Position numbers and translations under genes: made by a program. DNA of 64,000 nt, from assembly GCA_002189035.1 (NCBI GenBank), contig NEEC01000016.1, positions 2,503,001 through 2,567,000 of the forward strand, read 5' to 3'. The stretch's first letter is position 1; each line of letters starts with the position of its first letter. The notes under the pieces were generated by a model that saw only the letters and a list, made by a program, of their open reading frames with translations, did not search any database and was not told where the DNA came from. This document shows positions 46,941-59,176 of this stretch, in pieces. Source of the DNA: Utricularia gibba (taxonomy: Eukaryota; Streptophyta; Magnoliopsida; Lamiales; Lentibulariaceae).

Positions 46941-47849
46941 TTACTGCTTTCTCAAAAGATATCTCAAGGCAGCGTGATCCGTATGAACAATTACCTTTGC
47001 ACCCAACAAATAGGATCTGAATTTTTCAATGGCAAAAACAATGGCCAACAACTCATTTTCTGTGGTTGTGTAGTTCCTTTGGGCTGCATTGGGAGTTGTT
47101 CTGGCATAATAAATCACATAATTTACCTTGTCTTTTTTCTGTCCAAGAACAGCCCCTACAACACAATCACTTGCATCACACATCAATTCAAATGGCAAGG
47201 TCCAATCTGGTGGTTGAAGAATGGGTGCAGTAATAAGAGCTTGCTTCAGCGTGTTGAAGGCGTGCACACATTGTTCATGAAAACAAAAATCCGCGTCTTG
47301 CGCAAGCAGCGTTGTTAGTGGGCGAGAAATGTGAGAAAAATTAGCAATAAATCTCCTATAAAATTCTGCATGCTCCAAGAAGCTTCTAATCCCCTTCACC
47401 GTAGTTGGTTCTGGTAATTTTTCAATCACCTCGATTTTTGCTGGATCCACTTGAATGCCTTTGGAAGAAATGTGATGTCCAAGCACAATGACTTCTTCAA
47501 CCATAAAATGACACTTCTCCCAATTGAGTACCAGGTTGCATTCAATACGCCTCTCCAAAATGATGCCTAAGTTCTACAAACATGAATCGAAATCAGTCCC
47601 ATAAACAGATATATCATCCATAAATACCTCCATGATCTTCTCCATATGTTCCGAAAAAATGGCTGTCATGCAATGCTGAAAAGTTCCAGGAGCATTGCAC
47701 AAACCGAATGGCATTCTCTTGTATGCAAAGGTGCCAAAAGGGCAAGTAAATGTGGTCTTGTGTTGATCTTCCGGATGAATTGGAATCTGAAAATATCCGG
47801 AATAACCATCAAGGTAACAATAGAAAGCTTGGTTACTTAACCTTTCCAT
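46941..47849 (-). pseudogene. Gypsy reverse transcriptase-RNase H, left arm
   Basis: 47849-47574 carries reverse transcriptase with YCYLDGYSGYFQIPI and the catalytic EVFMDDISVYG. A TAG at 47574-47576 interrupts. 47558-46941 resumes with LVLNWEKCHFMVEE, then the RNase H region with MCDASDCVVGAVLGQ, TENELLAIVFAIEKFR and HTDHAALRYLL. It ends at a stop after LLRKQ. Identical breaks occur in the right arm. Confidence 0.9.
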
Positions 47850-48024
47850 AATTTGATCAATAAATGGTAATGGTTAATGATCCTTTCTGGTGGCATCATT
47901 GAGTTTCTGAAAATCTATACACATCCTCCAGCTAGTGACCTTGTGCAAGGGGATGAGGTCTTCCTTCTCGTTTTGTCACTGTCATGCCTCCTTTCTTTGG
48001 TACGCAGTGCGCTGGGCTAACCCA

Positions 48025-49075
48025 TTAGCTATTTGAAATAGAGTAGATGATATCAGCATCCAACAATTTCAAAATTTCGTTTTTAATCACTTCTTTTAGC
48101 ATAGGATTCGCCCGCCTTTGTTGTTGCACAATTGGTCTCGCCTCAGGTTCCAAATAAATCCGATGGGTGTAGAATTGAGGGTCAAGCCCTTTCAAGTCAT
48201 CCAAGGTGTACCCAATGGCTTGTTTGTGCTTGCGCAAGACATCCAGCATTTGGGTGTAGTATTCATTCAATCCTGCATTAACAATCATGGGGTAAGTGAT
48301 CATCCTCAAGAAATTCGTACCTCAATGATGGTGGCAGCTTCTTCAACTCAATTTTTTCTCTAGCATCAAGTTCCTTGTTTGTTAGCTGAGCCATGATTGG
48401 TGTGTCATCTGGAATGTCTTCTTTTTCATCCTGCAGAAGATTTATTTCCTGAATTCCGCGCAGAAAAACTGCTTGCGCCTGCTCCTGCATAACAGCATCT
48501 TCCGCTTCCCTTTGCGCAAGCTCGTCGCAGTCAAATCGCTTCATTGCTTGATCAACATTGAACTTCAGTTCCTCTTCTCCGAATCTGAGTGTCAATTTCC
48601 CTGCTCTAACATCAATTAAGGCTCCTGTGGTTGCCATAAAGGGTCTCTCAAAAATGATTGGCACTACCACATCAAGTGCCATATCCAAAACAACAAAATC
48701 ACAAGTAACAAAATATTTTCCAATTTTTACCGGTACGTTTTCTACCACTCCTTTGGGATTCTTCATGGATTTATCAGCAAATACCAGTTGAATTTTCGTG
48801 GTTCTTAGCTCCTCAAGATTCAGTGCTTTGAATAAAAAATAAGGCATCAAGCTGATACTTGACCCAAGATCATATAAGCACTTCTCAAAATTGCTTCTTC
48901 CAATGATACAAGGGATTGAAAAAATTCCATGATTTGCATGCTTTTGAATCAACCCCTGTGTAAGAACCGTGCTGCACTGCTTGGATAATTCAATAACAGC
49001 ATCATTCTCAATCTTGCTTCGATTGGCCAGAATATCCTTCAAGAATTTCGCATAAGTGGGCATTTGCAACATCAC
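48025..49075 (-). pseudogene. Gypsy protease and RT N-terminus, left arm
   Basis: 49075-48278 starts in the gag-protease linker (QMPTYAKFLKDILANRSK). It includes a retropepsin-like site LYDLGSSISLMPYF (Asp69). A frame change near 48300 leads to 48309-48025: MIVNAGLNEYYTQML, then RRANPMLKEVIKNEILKLL, the entry to reverse transcriptase. It stops at 48025-48027. The next 175 bp to the RT frame at 47849 are frameshifted relics. Confidence 0.9.
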
Positions 49076-49084
49076 ATCAGTGGA

Positions 49085-49883
49085 TGCACAGCCTGTTCCT
49101 CCATTTCCTCTGCATGCCGAGTGTTGTTCTCACCTCCAGCCTCCTCCTGATTCTTTTCCTCCAGAATTTCATTTTCAGCCTTCGGAACCTCCTCTGCCGC
49201 CTCTTCTTCATTTCTGGAAATTCTAGAATTTTCCTCCATGGTGGGCAGCACTTGTTCTTCCGGCACAACATGTTCCTTCGCATGCACAGGTTCCTTCAGC
49301 AAAGCCTTCTGCTTTTTTGTCCCATGTTTCTTTCCCTTCTTCTTAGACGTGATCTGCGGCAATGTTGGTGGTTCTTTCGCTGGAGATTTTCTCTTCTTAT
49401 AAGTCTACTGCATGTCCTTCAATCGTTGCTGAAGGCTAGTATGTTCTAATTTGGAGGCTGGGTCCTTCCGTTTATTCCTCTTAGAGGATTCCCCCACCTC
49501 TCCCGTCTGAGGAATCACGTCCACTTCCCAGAGGTTCTCTTTAATGGCAGCAGCAGGCTGAACCGCTTCTTCCTGGGTTGGAGCAATAGTGGTGGCGGCA
49601 CAGCATCCCCAGTGCCATCCTTCACTTGCTCCTTCTGCATCTTTTTCTGGCCAGGCTTCTCTTTTGCAGTATTCTTTGCGCTTCGTGTTGCGGCATTGTG
49701 TTTCTAATTCTGTAATTTTTCGTAGAAAAATCGCAGACAAATGAGTGAAGTGAAGAATAGTAACTGTTCTTCAAAGTAATTTTAAGCATGAAGGGCATTT
49801 CTATCATTCCCCTTTGGTACAACTTCCCACTCATCTCAACGGTCTGATTTTTTTGTAAGTCCTCATCAATAACTCCTCTTAAC
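49085..49883 (-). pseudogene. Acidic/lysine-rich frame at the inverted-repeat centre
   Basis: Minus-strand frame from about 49740 to 49072, interrupted by TAG at 49405-49407. It contains KKKGKKHGTKKQKALLKEP and a long Glu-rich tail. Upstream (49880-49690) another frame reads MSGKLYQRGMIEMPFMLKI. It is joined to the gypsy gag-protease linker only by a short shared word, so this may be a foreign piece. Absent from the right arm. Not recognised. Confidence 0.45.
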
Positions 49884-50203
49884 TGTTGGAGCTCAGCCTC
49901 AATCCAAAGTTTGAAGGTGATTGGAAGCACTAATCTTGTGTCATAATGTTATATTTCAGATAAAAAGTGTTGAGTTCGAGCATGGAAGTGTTGGATTCGA
50001 GTTGTTGGGCTTTTTGTGTGTTTTCAATAATTGTGGCCCACTGTTGGGTAACCTAGGTATTGGGTATATATAAACCCTACTAGAAATGCGTGAATGATGG
50101 TTTTGGTCATTCTTATTGTTCGTGAGTCGTTTTCCATCCAAGGTGATCTCAAAAGCATTACCTTTTTGTTACTTCCCAATACTCTCTTTTTCTTGCATCA
50201 ACA
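49884..50203 (+). repeat. Copia B 5' LTR
   Basis: TG...CA ends. Reads tgttggagctcagcctc at the start where other copies have gatc. TATA-like tatatataaa is at 50065-50074. Alpha-type marks agaaatgcg and ctcaaaagc are present. Confidence 0.95.
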
Positions 50204-50215
50204 TGGTATCAGAGC
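50204..50215 (+). promoter_or_regulatory. Copia B primer binding site
   Basis: tggtatcagagc directly after the LTR; initiator tRNA-Met type. Confidence 0.95.
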
Positions 50216-50321
50216 AGTAAGGTTCTCTAACCTGTGCTCGTTTCAGTATTTTATTTACCGTTCAGCGTTTTTTCCTTGGTGGATTACAAAGTATCAACCC
50301 AAAGCTTTTCAAGCGGTGGCT

Positions 50322-52429
50322 ATGATGGCATCTGGTAGAGGACCTCCAAAATTTGATGGTTCAGGGTATGGAAGCTGGGTCAAAAAGATGCGCAGCTACC
50401 TGCGGGTCAGAAAGATTTGGGATGTTGTCGAAAGGGAGATTCCGGCGATTACAATAACAAGCAAATCCACATCAGAACAGCAAGAGGCAGCTGAATATCT
50501 TCAACAGAGAAAAGATGAAGCAATGGATGCCTTGTATCAAGCCATCTCTGAACATCTATTTGATGATATTACAGAGTGTCAATCAGCAAAAGAAATATGG
50601 GATACTCTCAAATCCCATTATGAAGGTGATGCCAAACTGAGAGAAATATTATGCAAAAACAAGCTGGAGGACTTTGAGAGGAACAAAATGTTAGACAATG
50701 AAACCATACAAGTCTATTATGAACGTACTGCGAAGCTTGTGAAGGAGATTCGAGGATTGGGGGAAATACTTGAGGATCAAAAGGTGATTAGCAAGGCAAT
50801 CATGAGCCTACCTGCAAGATTCGAGCCAAAGTTATGTGCATTTGAGACAGAAAGAAAAATCCTTGACATTATTGAAGGAAAGCTCCATCAGTTATATCCT
50901 GAATATACTGTTACACCAGAGCCAACATTTAGAGAGTTCATGATTGAGTTGCAATTTACAAAAAAGAGATTGGAGCTAAGAGATGGTTATGAAGTTGAGA
51001 AAACTTATGGTGAAGCTGCTCTCCTCACCAAAATGCAGAATATGAATATAAACTCAGGTGCAATTAACAATGTCAAGGATGTCAAATCAACAGCCATCAA
51101 ACAATCACCAACGTCAATCCCCACATCAACGATGGGCAATCAGAAGTGCAGGCATTGTGACAAATCCAACCATAAGAGTGAAGATTGTTGGACTTTAAGC
51201 ACAAATGCTTGCAAGCATTGTAACAAACAGAATCACAGGAGTGAGTTTTGTTGGTGGAAGCCTGATGCTTTGTGCACGAAATGCAATCAAAGAGGCCATC
51301 TTGACAAGGTATGTGGAATGTCAAATCCAATAAAAGTTGAGCATAACAAGAAGGCTACTTCCAGGGAAGAGAAATCACATGCATCCTTTACCTACTTTGA
51401 AGATGAGCCAGAAATATCTTTTGAAGATCCTTTTGAGTATGAGTGTGCTCTAATGACAGTAGCCTCAGATGCTAAAGGCTGGTACTTGGACTCTGGCGCC
51501 TCCTATCATGTATGTTGTGATACAAGGTCATTTCTCAAGCTTGAAAGGATTGGAAAGGAGGTAAGCACGTGCACTGGTAAAAATATTGGCATTGTGGGCA
51601 AAGGAAGCATTTTACTCTTGCTAAAAGAAGGAATTGTTCAAGTTGATGATGTTTATTATTCACCAAACCTCAAACAGAACCTGTTGAGCTTTGGCCAATT
51701 GAGCAGGCAAGGTTTTGACATTGAGCTGATGAAAGATGCTGGTGGTATAACCACTACAGTTAAGGTTGCTAATCCAAAAACGAAGATTGAATTCCATGCT
51801 GTGTTGACCACCTACAACCTCTACCAAATCATGGTCAGTGATCATAAAAGTTGTATTTTCTCACTTCAAGATCAAAGCAGCCGTTGGCACAAACGTTTTG
51901 GGCACTATAGCTTCAACAATCTGAAAATATTGCCGAAGAATAAGGAAGTACTGGAATTGAAAGACATCAAGTTTGCTAATGCCATATGTGAAGTGTGTCA
52001 TCAAGGTAAACAGTGTAGAAAGCACTTTTATTCCAGTGATTCAGTAGCAAAGGAGAAATTAGAGCTTGTGCATACAGATGTTTGTGGACCATTTAAGGAA
52101 TGTTCATTAGGGGGAGTAGATACTTTGTTACATTCATTGATGATTATTCACGTTATTGTTGGGTTTACTTTCTTAAAAGCAAGTCAGAATTTCCTCATAT
52201 CTTTCGAAAATTCAAAGTGATGGTCGAGAATCAGAGTGGATGCTCTTTGAAGATGATTAGATCAGACAATGGAGGCGAATTCTACAATAATAGCATGAGA
52301 ATGTTCTGTGAAAATGAGGGAATCATGCATCAATACACCGTCCACAACAGAATGGTATATGTGAAAGGAGAAACAGAACAATCCTTGATATGTCAAGATG
52401 CCTATTGTTTGAGAAAGGTCTTCCTGTAA
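50322..52429 (+). pseudogene. Copia B gag-protease-integrase, broken
   Basis: Starts at the ATG for MMASGRGPPKFDG. Three CX2CX4HX4C knuckles and the Asp-Ser-Gly protease site are intact, as in copy A. The frame is lost near 52110, where a run of 5 G replaces the 6 G of copies A and C. It then ends at 52218-52220. The integrase core continues in another frame (52100-52429: [22 protein letters not shown]) and then hits the break common to all copies. Confidence 0.93.
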
Positions 52430-54972
52430 GTTTCTGGGCTGAAGCGGTATCTACTTATGTATATCTGTTGAACTTGCTTCCTTCAAGGGCGATTAGTGGA
52501 AAAACCGCCCATGAAAAATGGCATGGTTATATTAAAAAGGTTGATCATCTCAATATCTTTGGTAGTCTGTGTTTTACTCATATACCAGACCAAAAACGAG
52601 GAAAACTTGAAAAGAAATCTGTATCTGGTGTATTTGTTGGTTATAGCAACACTACCTAGGGATATAAAGTTTATCTACCTCAACAGAAGAAATTTATCCT
52701 CAGCCATGATGTCACTTTTGATGAAGGTGCAAGGTATACTTTAATTGATGATTGCATTGCTCTGAATGATGCAGAAGCTCATAAAAGTCTTGAAAGGCAT
52801 AGCACCCATGTGAAAGGAGACCTCTGGACACACATGCCTCAAAACTTCTCTTCCAGCAATTCAACAAACCAAGAAACTTCAGAACTCGTTCATGAAGATT
52901 CAAATCAAGTAAATGATCAGCATTCAGATGAGAATTTTCCAGCTCAAGAGGAGGAGAAGGTCACAAATCAAGATGGCTCGCCCAATAAGAATTCAGAATC
53001 AAACTCTGAACCCTTGTATGGACGATCTCATCAGGCCAATGATCAACCTGATGGGAATTTCGAAATCCCAGAAGAGGAGCAAGGCACGAATGTAGAAGAC
53101 TCATCAACAGATGAATCTAATGGAGAGGAACCTGATACTGATGATGAAGATTATTACCCATCTGATCGTGATGGGCAAAGGAGGAAACGCAAAAACATCA
53201 GAGATTCAATAGATAATGAAGATAGTCATGTTACTGACATTAGAAGAAGCAAAAGAAACAAGGCTCCTACAATAAGTTTCTCCAAGTTGAATGATGATGT
53301 CCAAGATGCTGTGGCTGATATTTTGGCTGGATTATTGATAGGAGATCCAACATCATTTGAAGTGGCTGTACAAAATCCTAAATGGAGAGAGGCCATGAAG
53401 GAAAAAATGAATTCTATACTTGAAAATGAAACATGGGAATTAGTTGAGAAACCCAAGGATAGGGGTTTCAAACCTATTGGCCTCAAGTGGTTATTCAAAA
53501 CCAAGATGAATGCAGATGGCTCTATCAACAAATATAAGGCTAGATTAGTAGCCAAGGGATATAGTCAGATCAAAGGAATAAATTTTCATGAGATTTTTGC
53601 ACCAGTAGCAAGATTTGACACGATTAAAGTACTTCTTGCCATTTCAGCTGCTCATGGATGGAAAGTGCATCACATGGATGTCAAGACTGCGTTCTTGAAT
53701 GGTGTGTTGGAGGAGGTTGTTTTTGTTGAACAACCAAAGGGCTTCGAAGTGTCAGGTCATGAAGACAAGGTATTGAAGCTAAAGAAATCTCTCTATGGGT
53801 TGAAGCAATCTCCTAGAGCATGGAATGAACGCATGGATAACTTTCTCCAGGGTATTGGTTTCAGAAAAACATATAGTGATTACTCATTATATGTTAAAGG
53901 AAAAGAAGATGATCGTTTATTTATTAGCTTATATGTGGATGATCTTATGATTACCTCAGGTAATGAAAGGAAGATTGAGGATTTCAAAGCTATACTTAAA
54001 AATGAATTCAAGATGACTGACCTTGGAATGATGTCCTATTATCTAGGCATGAAAATTCATCAACTTGAAGGTGTTGGAACATTCATATCTCAGAAAAAGT
54101 ACTGTAATGAACTTCTTGAAAGGTTTGGGTTCAAAGATGTCAATCCTTCAAAAACGCCTTTGGATTACAAACAAGTGATTGGAGAGAACAATCAGGGAAA
54201 GAATGTGGATGCCACTACTTATAGAAGTATGATTGGAAGCCTCATTTATCTCCAGCATGCAAGGCCTGACTTGTGTTTTTGTGTAAATGTCTTATCTCGC
54301 TTCCTCAACAAACCAACAACAACTCACATGGCAGCTGTGAAAAGATCTTTCAGGTACATAAAATCTACTACTGATTTCGGATTGTTCTATCCCTATGAAG
54401 GTGAAAAACCAGTCTTGAAACTTGGAGCCTACTCAGATAGTGATTATGGTATGGCTGAAGATAGCAAGAGCACATCTGGTGCACTCTTCTTCTTAAATAA
54501 GAGTCCTGTAGTCTGGTTTTCGAAGAAACAAAAAGTGGTAGCACAATCAACAGCTGAAGCAGAATACATCTCAGCAGCACATGCTTCGAACTATTGTGTT
54601 TGGTTGAGGCAGATGCTAAACGAACTTGGATTCATACAAAAGGAAGCTACACATCTGCTTATGGATAATCGAGCTGCAATCTCCATTGCCAAAGATCCAA
54701 TGAACTTCAGCAAAGCCAAGCACATAAGAATCAGGTATCATGTCATAAGGAATTACATCAAGAAGAAGAAAATTAAAGTGCAGTATGTTGAGAGTGGGAA
54801 TCAGCTTGCTGATGGGCTCACCAAAGGTTTGAACAGAGTTCAGTTTGAGCTAGCAAGGAAGAACATGAATCTCATGACTATAGAAGACTTTCTCAAGTTG
54901 GGAGATCTCGGTCTGGGGGGAGTGTTGGAGATCAGCCTCAATCCAAAGTTTGAAGGTGATTGGAAGCACTAA
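52390..54972 (+). pseudogene. Copia B reverse transcriptase-RNase H, one stop
   Basis: Colinear with the 861-residue frame of copy A but with TAG at 52657-52659 and one codon deleted in the acidic linker. Reverse transcriptase (HHMDVKTAFLNG, LYVDDLMITS) and RNase H (YSDSDYGMAEDSKST, AEAEYISAAHA) are intact downstream. The frame ends in the 3' LTR. Confidence 0.93.
54915..54922 (+). promoter_or_regulatory. Copia B polypurine tract
   Basis: ggggggag immediately before the 3' LTR at 54923. Confidence 0.9.
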
Positions 54973-55207
54973 TCTTGTGTCATAATGTTATATTTCAGAT
55001 TAAAAAGGTGTTGAGTTCGAGCATGGAAGTGTTGGATTCGAGTTGTTGGGCTTTTTGTGTGTTTTCAATAATTGTGGCCCACTAAGAATGCGTGTCAATA
55101 GGGTTTTCGGTCATTTTTATTGTTCATGAGTCGTTTTTCATCCAAGGTGATCTCAGAAGCATTACCTTTTTGTTACTTCCCAAGACTCTCTTTTTCTTGC
55201 ATCAACA
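54923..55207 (+). repeat. Copia B 3' LTR, promoter part deleted
   Basis: 37 bp shorter than the 322-bp LTRs. The missing part after gtggcccact includes the tatatataaa TATA-like box. Variant-beta marks (ttttcggtcatt, ctcagaagc) are present. Confidence 0.93.
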
Positions 55208-55532
55208 AGAAGGAGTGAATAAAGAAGTGATGGAGCAACTAAAAAAGGTGAGTGAGCGTGTGGAGCTACTCAGTATGACTACACACATCCTGGACAGTTG
55301 GATGAATAATGTTGCTCATACCCACAAGGTTTCGAGGCTCCCAAGTCAACTAGAGAAAAATCTTGCTGAATGCAAAGCTGTGGCAACAAGGAGTGGGATG
55401 CATGGTACAACAACAACAGAGTATCTCCACCTTCTCATAATCCTCCAGTTCCTTATCCATAGAGACAGGCCAAATCATCAGTGGATCAACAATATTCCAA
55501 GTTTCTGCAGATGCTGAAAACGCTTCATGCCC
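55208..55532 (+). pseudogene. Gypsy gag C-terminal fragment
   Basis: Frame pieces include LPSQLEKNLAECKAVATRSG and KSSVDQQYSKFLQMLKTLHA, the gag C-terminal and gag-protease linker blocks of plant gypsy elements. Several stops. It continues naturally into the protease of the right arm, so this side is the original join. The left arm has a different sequence here. Confidence 0.75.
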
Positions 55533-55542
55533 ATTCACTGAT

Positions 55543-56593
55543 GTGATGTTGCAAATGCCCACTTATGCGAAATTCTTGAAGGATATTCTGGCCAATCGAA
55601 GCAAGATTGAGAATGATGCTGTTATTGAATTATCCAAGCAGTGCAGCACGGTTCTTACACAGGGGTTGATTCAAAAGCATGCAAATCATGGAATTTTTTC
55701 AATCCCTTGTATCATTGGAAGAAGCAATTTTGAGAAGTGCTTATATGATCTTGGGTCAAGTATCAGCTTGATGCCTTATTTTTTATTCAAAGCACTGAAT
55801 CTTGAGGAGCTAAGAACCACGAAAATTCAACTGGTATTTGCTGATAAATCCATGAAGAATCCCAAAGGAGTGGTAGAAAACGTACCGGTAAAAATTGGAA
55901 AATATTTTGTTACTTGTGATTTTGTTGTTTTGGATATGGCACTTGATGTGGTAGTGCCAATCATTTTTGAGAGACCCTTTATGGCAACCACAGGAGCCTT
56001 AATTGATGTTAGAGCAGGGAAATTGACACTCAGATTCGGAGAAGAGGAACTGAAGTTCAATGTTGATCAAGCAATGAAGCGATTTGACTGCGACGAGCTT
56101 GCGCAAAGGGAAGCGGAAGATGCTGTTACGCAGGAGCAGGCGCAAGCAGTTTTTCTGCGCGGAATTCAGGAAATAAATCTTCTGCAGGATGAAAAAGAAG
56201 ACATTCCAGATGACACACCAATCATGGCTCAGCTAACAAACAAGGAACTTGATGCTAGAGAAAAAATTGAGTTGAAGAAGCTGCCACCATCATTGAGGTA
56301 CGAATTTCTTGAGGATGATCACTTACCCCATGATTGTTAATGCAGGATTGAATGAATACTACACCCAAATGCTGGATGTCTTGCGCAAGCACAAACAAGC
56401 CATTGGGTACACCTTGGATGACTTGAAAGGGCTTGACCCTCAATTCTACACCCATCGGATTTATTTGGAACCTGAGGCGAGACCAATTGTGCAACAACAA
56501 AGGCGGGCGAATCCTATGCTAAAAGAGGTGATTAAAAACGAAATTTTGAAATTGTTGGATGCTGATATCATCTACTCTATTTCAAATAGCTAA
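55543..56593 (+). pseudogene. Gypsy protease and RT N-terminus, right arm
   Basis: Mirror of 48025-49075. The 265-residue frame (55543-56340) has the LYDLGSSISLMPY site and one visible difference (DAVTQEQ here, DAVMQEQ left). The RT entry frame 56309-56593 ends at a TAA. The same breaks as in the left arm. Confidence 0.9.
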
Positions 56594-56768
56594 TGGGTTA
56601 GCCCAGCGCACTGCGTACCAAAGAAAGGAGGCATGACAGTGACAAAACGAGAAGGAAGACCTCATCCCCTTGCACAAGGTCACTGGCTGGAGGATGTGTA
56701 TAGATTTTCAGAAACTCAATGATGCCACCAGAAAGGATCATTAACCATTACCATTTATTGATCAAATT

Positions 56769-57677
56769 ATGGAAAGGTTAAGTAACCAAGCTTTCTATTG
56801 TTACCTTGATGGTTATTCCGGATATTTTCAGATTCCAATTCATCCGGAAGATCAACACAAGACCACATTTACTTGCCCTTTTGGCACCTTTGCATACAAG
56901 AGAATGCCATTCGGTTTGTGCAATGCTCCTGGAACTTTTCAGCATTGCATGACAGCCATTTTTTCGGAACATATGGAGAAGATCATGGAGGTATTTATGG
57001 ATGATATATCTGCTTATGGGACTGATTTCGATTCATGTTTGTAGAACTTAGGCATCATTTTGGAGAGGCGTATTGAATGCAACCTGGTACTCAATTGGGA
57101 GAAGTGTCATTTTATGGTTGAAGAAGTCATTGTGCTTGGACATCACATTTCTTCCAAAGGCATTCAAGTGGATCCAGCAAAAATCGAGGTGATTGAAAAA
57201 TTAACAGAACCAACTACGGTGAAGGGGATTAGAAGCTTCTTGGAGCATGCAGAATTTTATAGGAGATTTATTGCTAATTTTTCTCACATTTCTCGCCCAC
57301 TAACAACGCTGCTTGCGCAAGACGCGGATTTTTGTTTTGATGAACAATGTGTGCACGCCTTCAACACGCTGAAGCAAGCTCTTATTACTGCACCCATTCT
57401 TCAACCACCAGATTGGACCTTGCCATTTAAATTGATGTGTGATGCAAGTGATTGTGTTGTAGGGGCTGTTCTTGGACAGAAAAAAGACAAGGTAAATTAT
57501 GTGATTTATTATGCCAGAACAACTCCCAATGCAGCCCAAAGGAACTACACAACCACAGAAAATGAGTTGTTGGCCATTGTTTTTGCCATTGAAAAATTCA
57601 GATCCTATTTGTTGGGTGCAAAGGTAATTGTTCATACGGATCACGCTGCCTTGAGATATCTTTTGAGAAAGCAGTAA
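56769..57677 (+). pseudogene. Gypsy reverse transcriptase-RNase H, right arm
   Basis: Mirror of 46941-47849. TAG at 57042-57044 after the FMDD region and a stop after LLRKQ at 57675-57677, as in the left arm. RNase H landmarks CDASDCVVGAVLG and HTDHAALRYL are present. Confidence 0.9.
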
Positions 57678-57849
57678 TCGAAACCCAGGTTGATAAGATG
57701 GATACTACTTCTCCAAGAATTTGATATGGAAATTCGTGACAAGAAGGGCAAGGAAAATGGAGTGGCTGATCATTTGTCACACCTACACCTTGAAACAAGT
57801 GTGGGGGAGTTGCCCATTGATGATTCTTTCCCCCACAGAACGTATCCTT

Positions 57850-59085
57850 GCTGTCCAAGATGGCAATCTGCCATGGTATGCTGATTTTGTCAATTATCTT
57901 GTTAGAGGAGTCTTGCCCCAAAATCTGAACTTCAACCAGCGGAAGCGCTTCCTTGCGCAAGCAAAGCATTATTTCTGGGAAGAATCTATGCTTTTCAAAC
58001 GTTGTGGTGATGGAATTATCAGAAGATGCCTACCACCAGAGGAGGTAAGGGACGTTATTTGGCACTGCCATTCATCACCCTATGGAGGGCATTCAGCAGC
58101 ATCAAAAACACTCTTCAAAATTCTTCAATCTGGATTTTATTGGTCCACCATGAGTCAAGATGTGAGGGCATTTGTTCAAGCATGCGAACCATGTCAGCAT
58201 GCGGGTTCTATTTCCAGGAGAGATGAAGGACCCATGACTTATATCCTGGAGGTGGAAATTTTCGATGTTTGGGGGCTGGATTTTATGGGACCCTTTCCAT
58301 CTTCTTATGGAAACACTCAAATTCTTGTAGCAGTGGATTATGTCTCAAAATGGGTAGAAGCTATTGCGGCTCCAGCAGCTGATCGAAGAGCCATAATTAA
58401 GCTCTTCAAACAGATCATTCTACCCAGGTTTGGAGCCCCAAGATACGCTATAAGTGATGGAGGGAAACAGTTCATTGAAAGAGAATTCCGGAAGCTCTTG
58501 CGCAAGTATGGAGTGAGACACAAGGCATCAACTCCATATCACCCACAAACCTGCAGACAAGTGGAGGTAACTAACAGGGAATTGAAGAGGATTCTGGAGC
58601 GTACGGTGGCCAAAACTCGCAAGGATTGGGCAACTAAAATAACTGGTGCTTTATGGGCTTATACCACAGCGTATAAGACTCCCTTGGGGACCTCCCCTTA
58701 TCGTTTGGTGTATGGAAAAGCTTGTCACTTGGTTGTGGAATTAGAGCACAAGGCATATTGAGCTATCAAAGAATTAAATTTGGATGCCAACGCAGCTGGA
58801 GAGCAGAGGATCTTGCAACTCCAAGAGCTGGACGAGCTAAGGATGAGTGCCTACGAAAATACAAAACTGTACAAGGAACAAATGAAGGCTTGGCATGACA
58901 ATCACTTGCGCAAGAAGGACCTGGCAGAAGGTGACCCAATTTTGTTATTTAACTCTCCTTTTTGCCTCTTTCCAGGAGAGCTCAAGTCTGGATGGCGTGG
59001 ACCATACATCATCAAGAAAATCTACCCTAGTGGAGCAGTCCTCATCACTCACCGTGATCATGGAGAATTTATGATAAATATTTAG
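57850..59085 (+). pseudogene. Gypsy integrase, right arm
   Basis: Mirror of 45532-46800. The open frame formally starts at 57721, but its first part is out of frame with pol: 57690-57850 in another frame reads [19 protein letters not shown] and [11 protein letters not shown], the RNase H to integrase linker. Zinc-binding and core residues are as in the left arm. A stop near 58761 separates the C-terminal piece 58780-59085. Confidence 0.9.
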
Positions 59086-59176
59086 AGATTGAAACGGTTT
59101 CATAAAGGAGTAAAATCTTCCATGGACACATTGCATGTTCTAGTGGACCTCTCTCACCACCCCCCCACCCTCATGA

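Larger units (their letters stand above)
40505..49084. repeat. Giant inverted repeat, left arm (paired part)
   Basis: Positions here pair with 55533-64000 on the opposite strand. The sum of paired positions stays at 104,617-104,618 across the gypsy part and drops to 104,505 past the 112-bp deletion in copia C. Several frames are identical in both arms. The pairing starts next to the centre at cactgatgtgatgttgcaaa. The left arm probably extends further left, beyond what the window's right edge can match. Confidence 0.97.
49884..55207 (+). mobile_element. Copia B, central copy
   Basis: Ty1-copia element of 5,324 bp, very close to A and C. LTRs are 320 bp (5') and 285 bp (3'). The flanks ttaac and agaag do not match, so no target duplication exists. 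The 5' LTR is variant alpha and the 3' LTR variant beta. It has three lesions in coding sequence beyond the shared break: a G-run deletion near 52110, TAG at 52657-52659 and the shortened 3' LTR. Confidence 0.95.
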
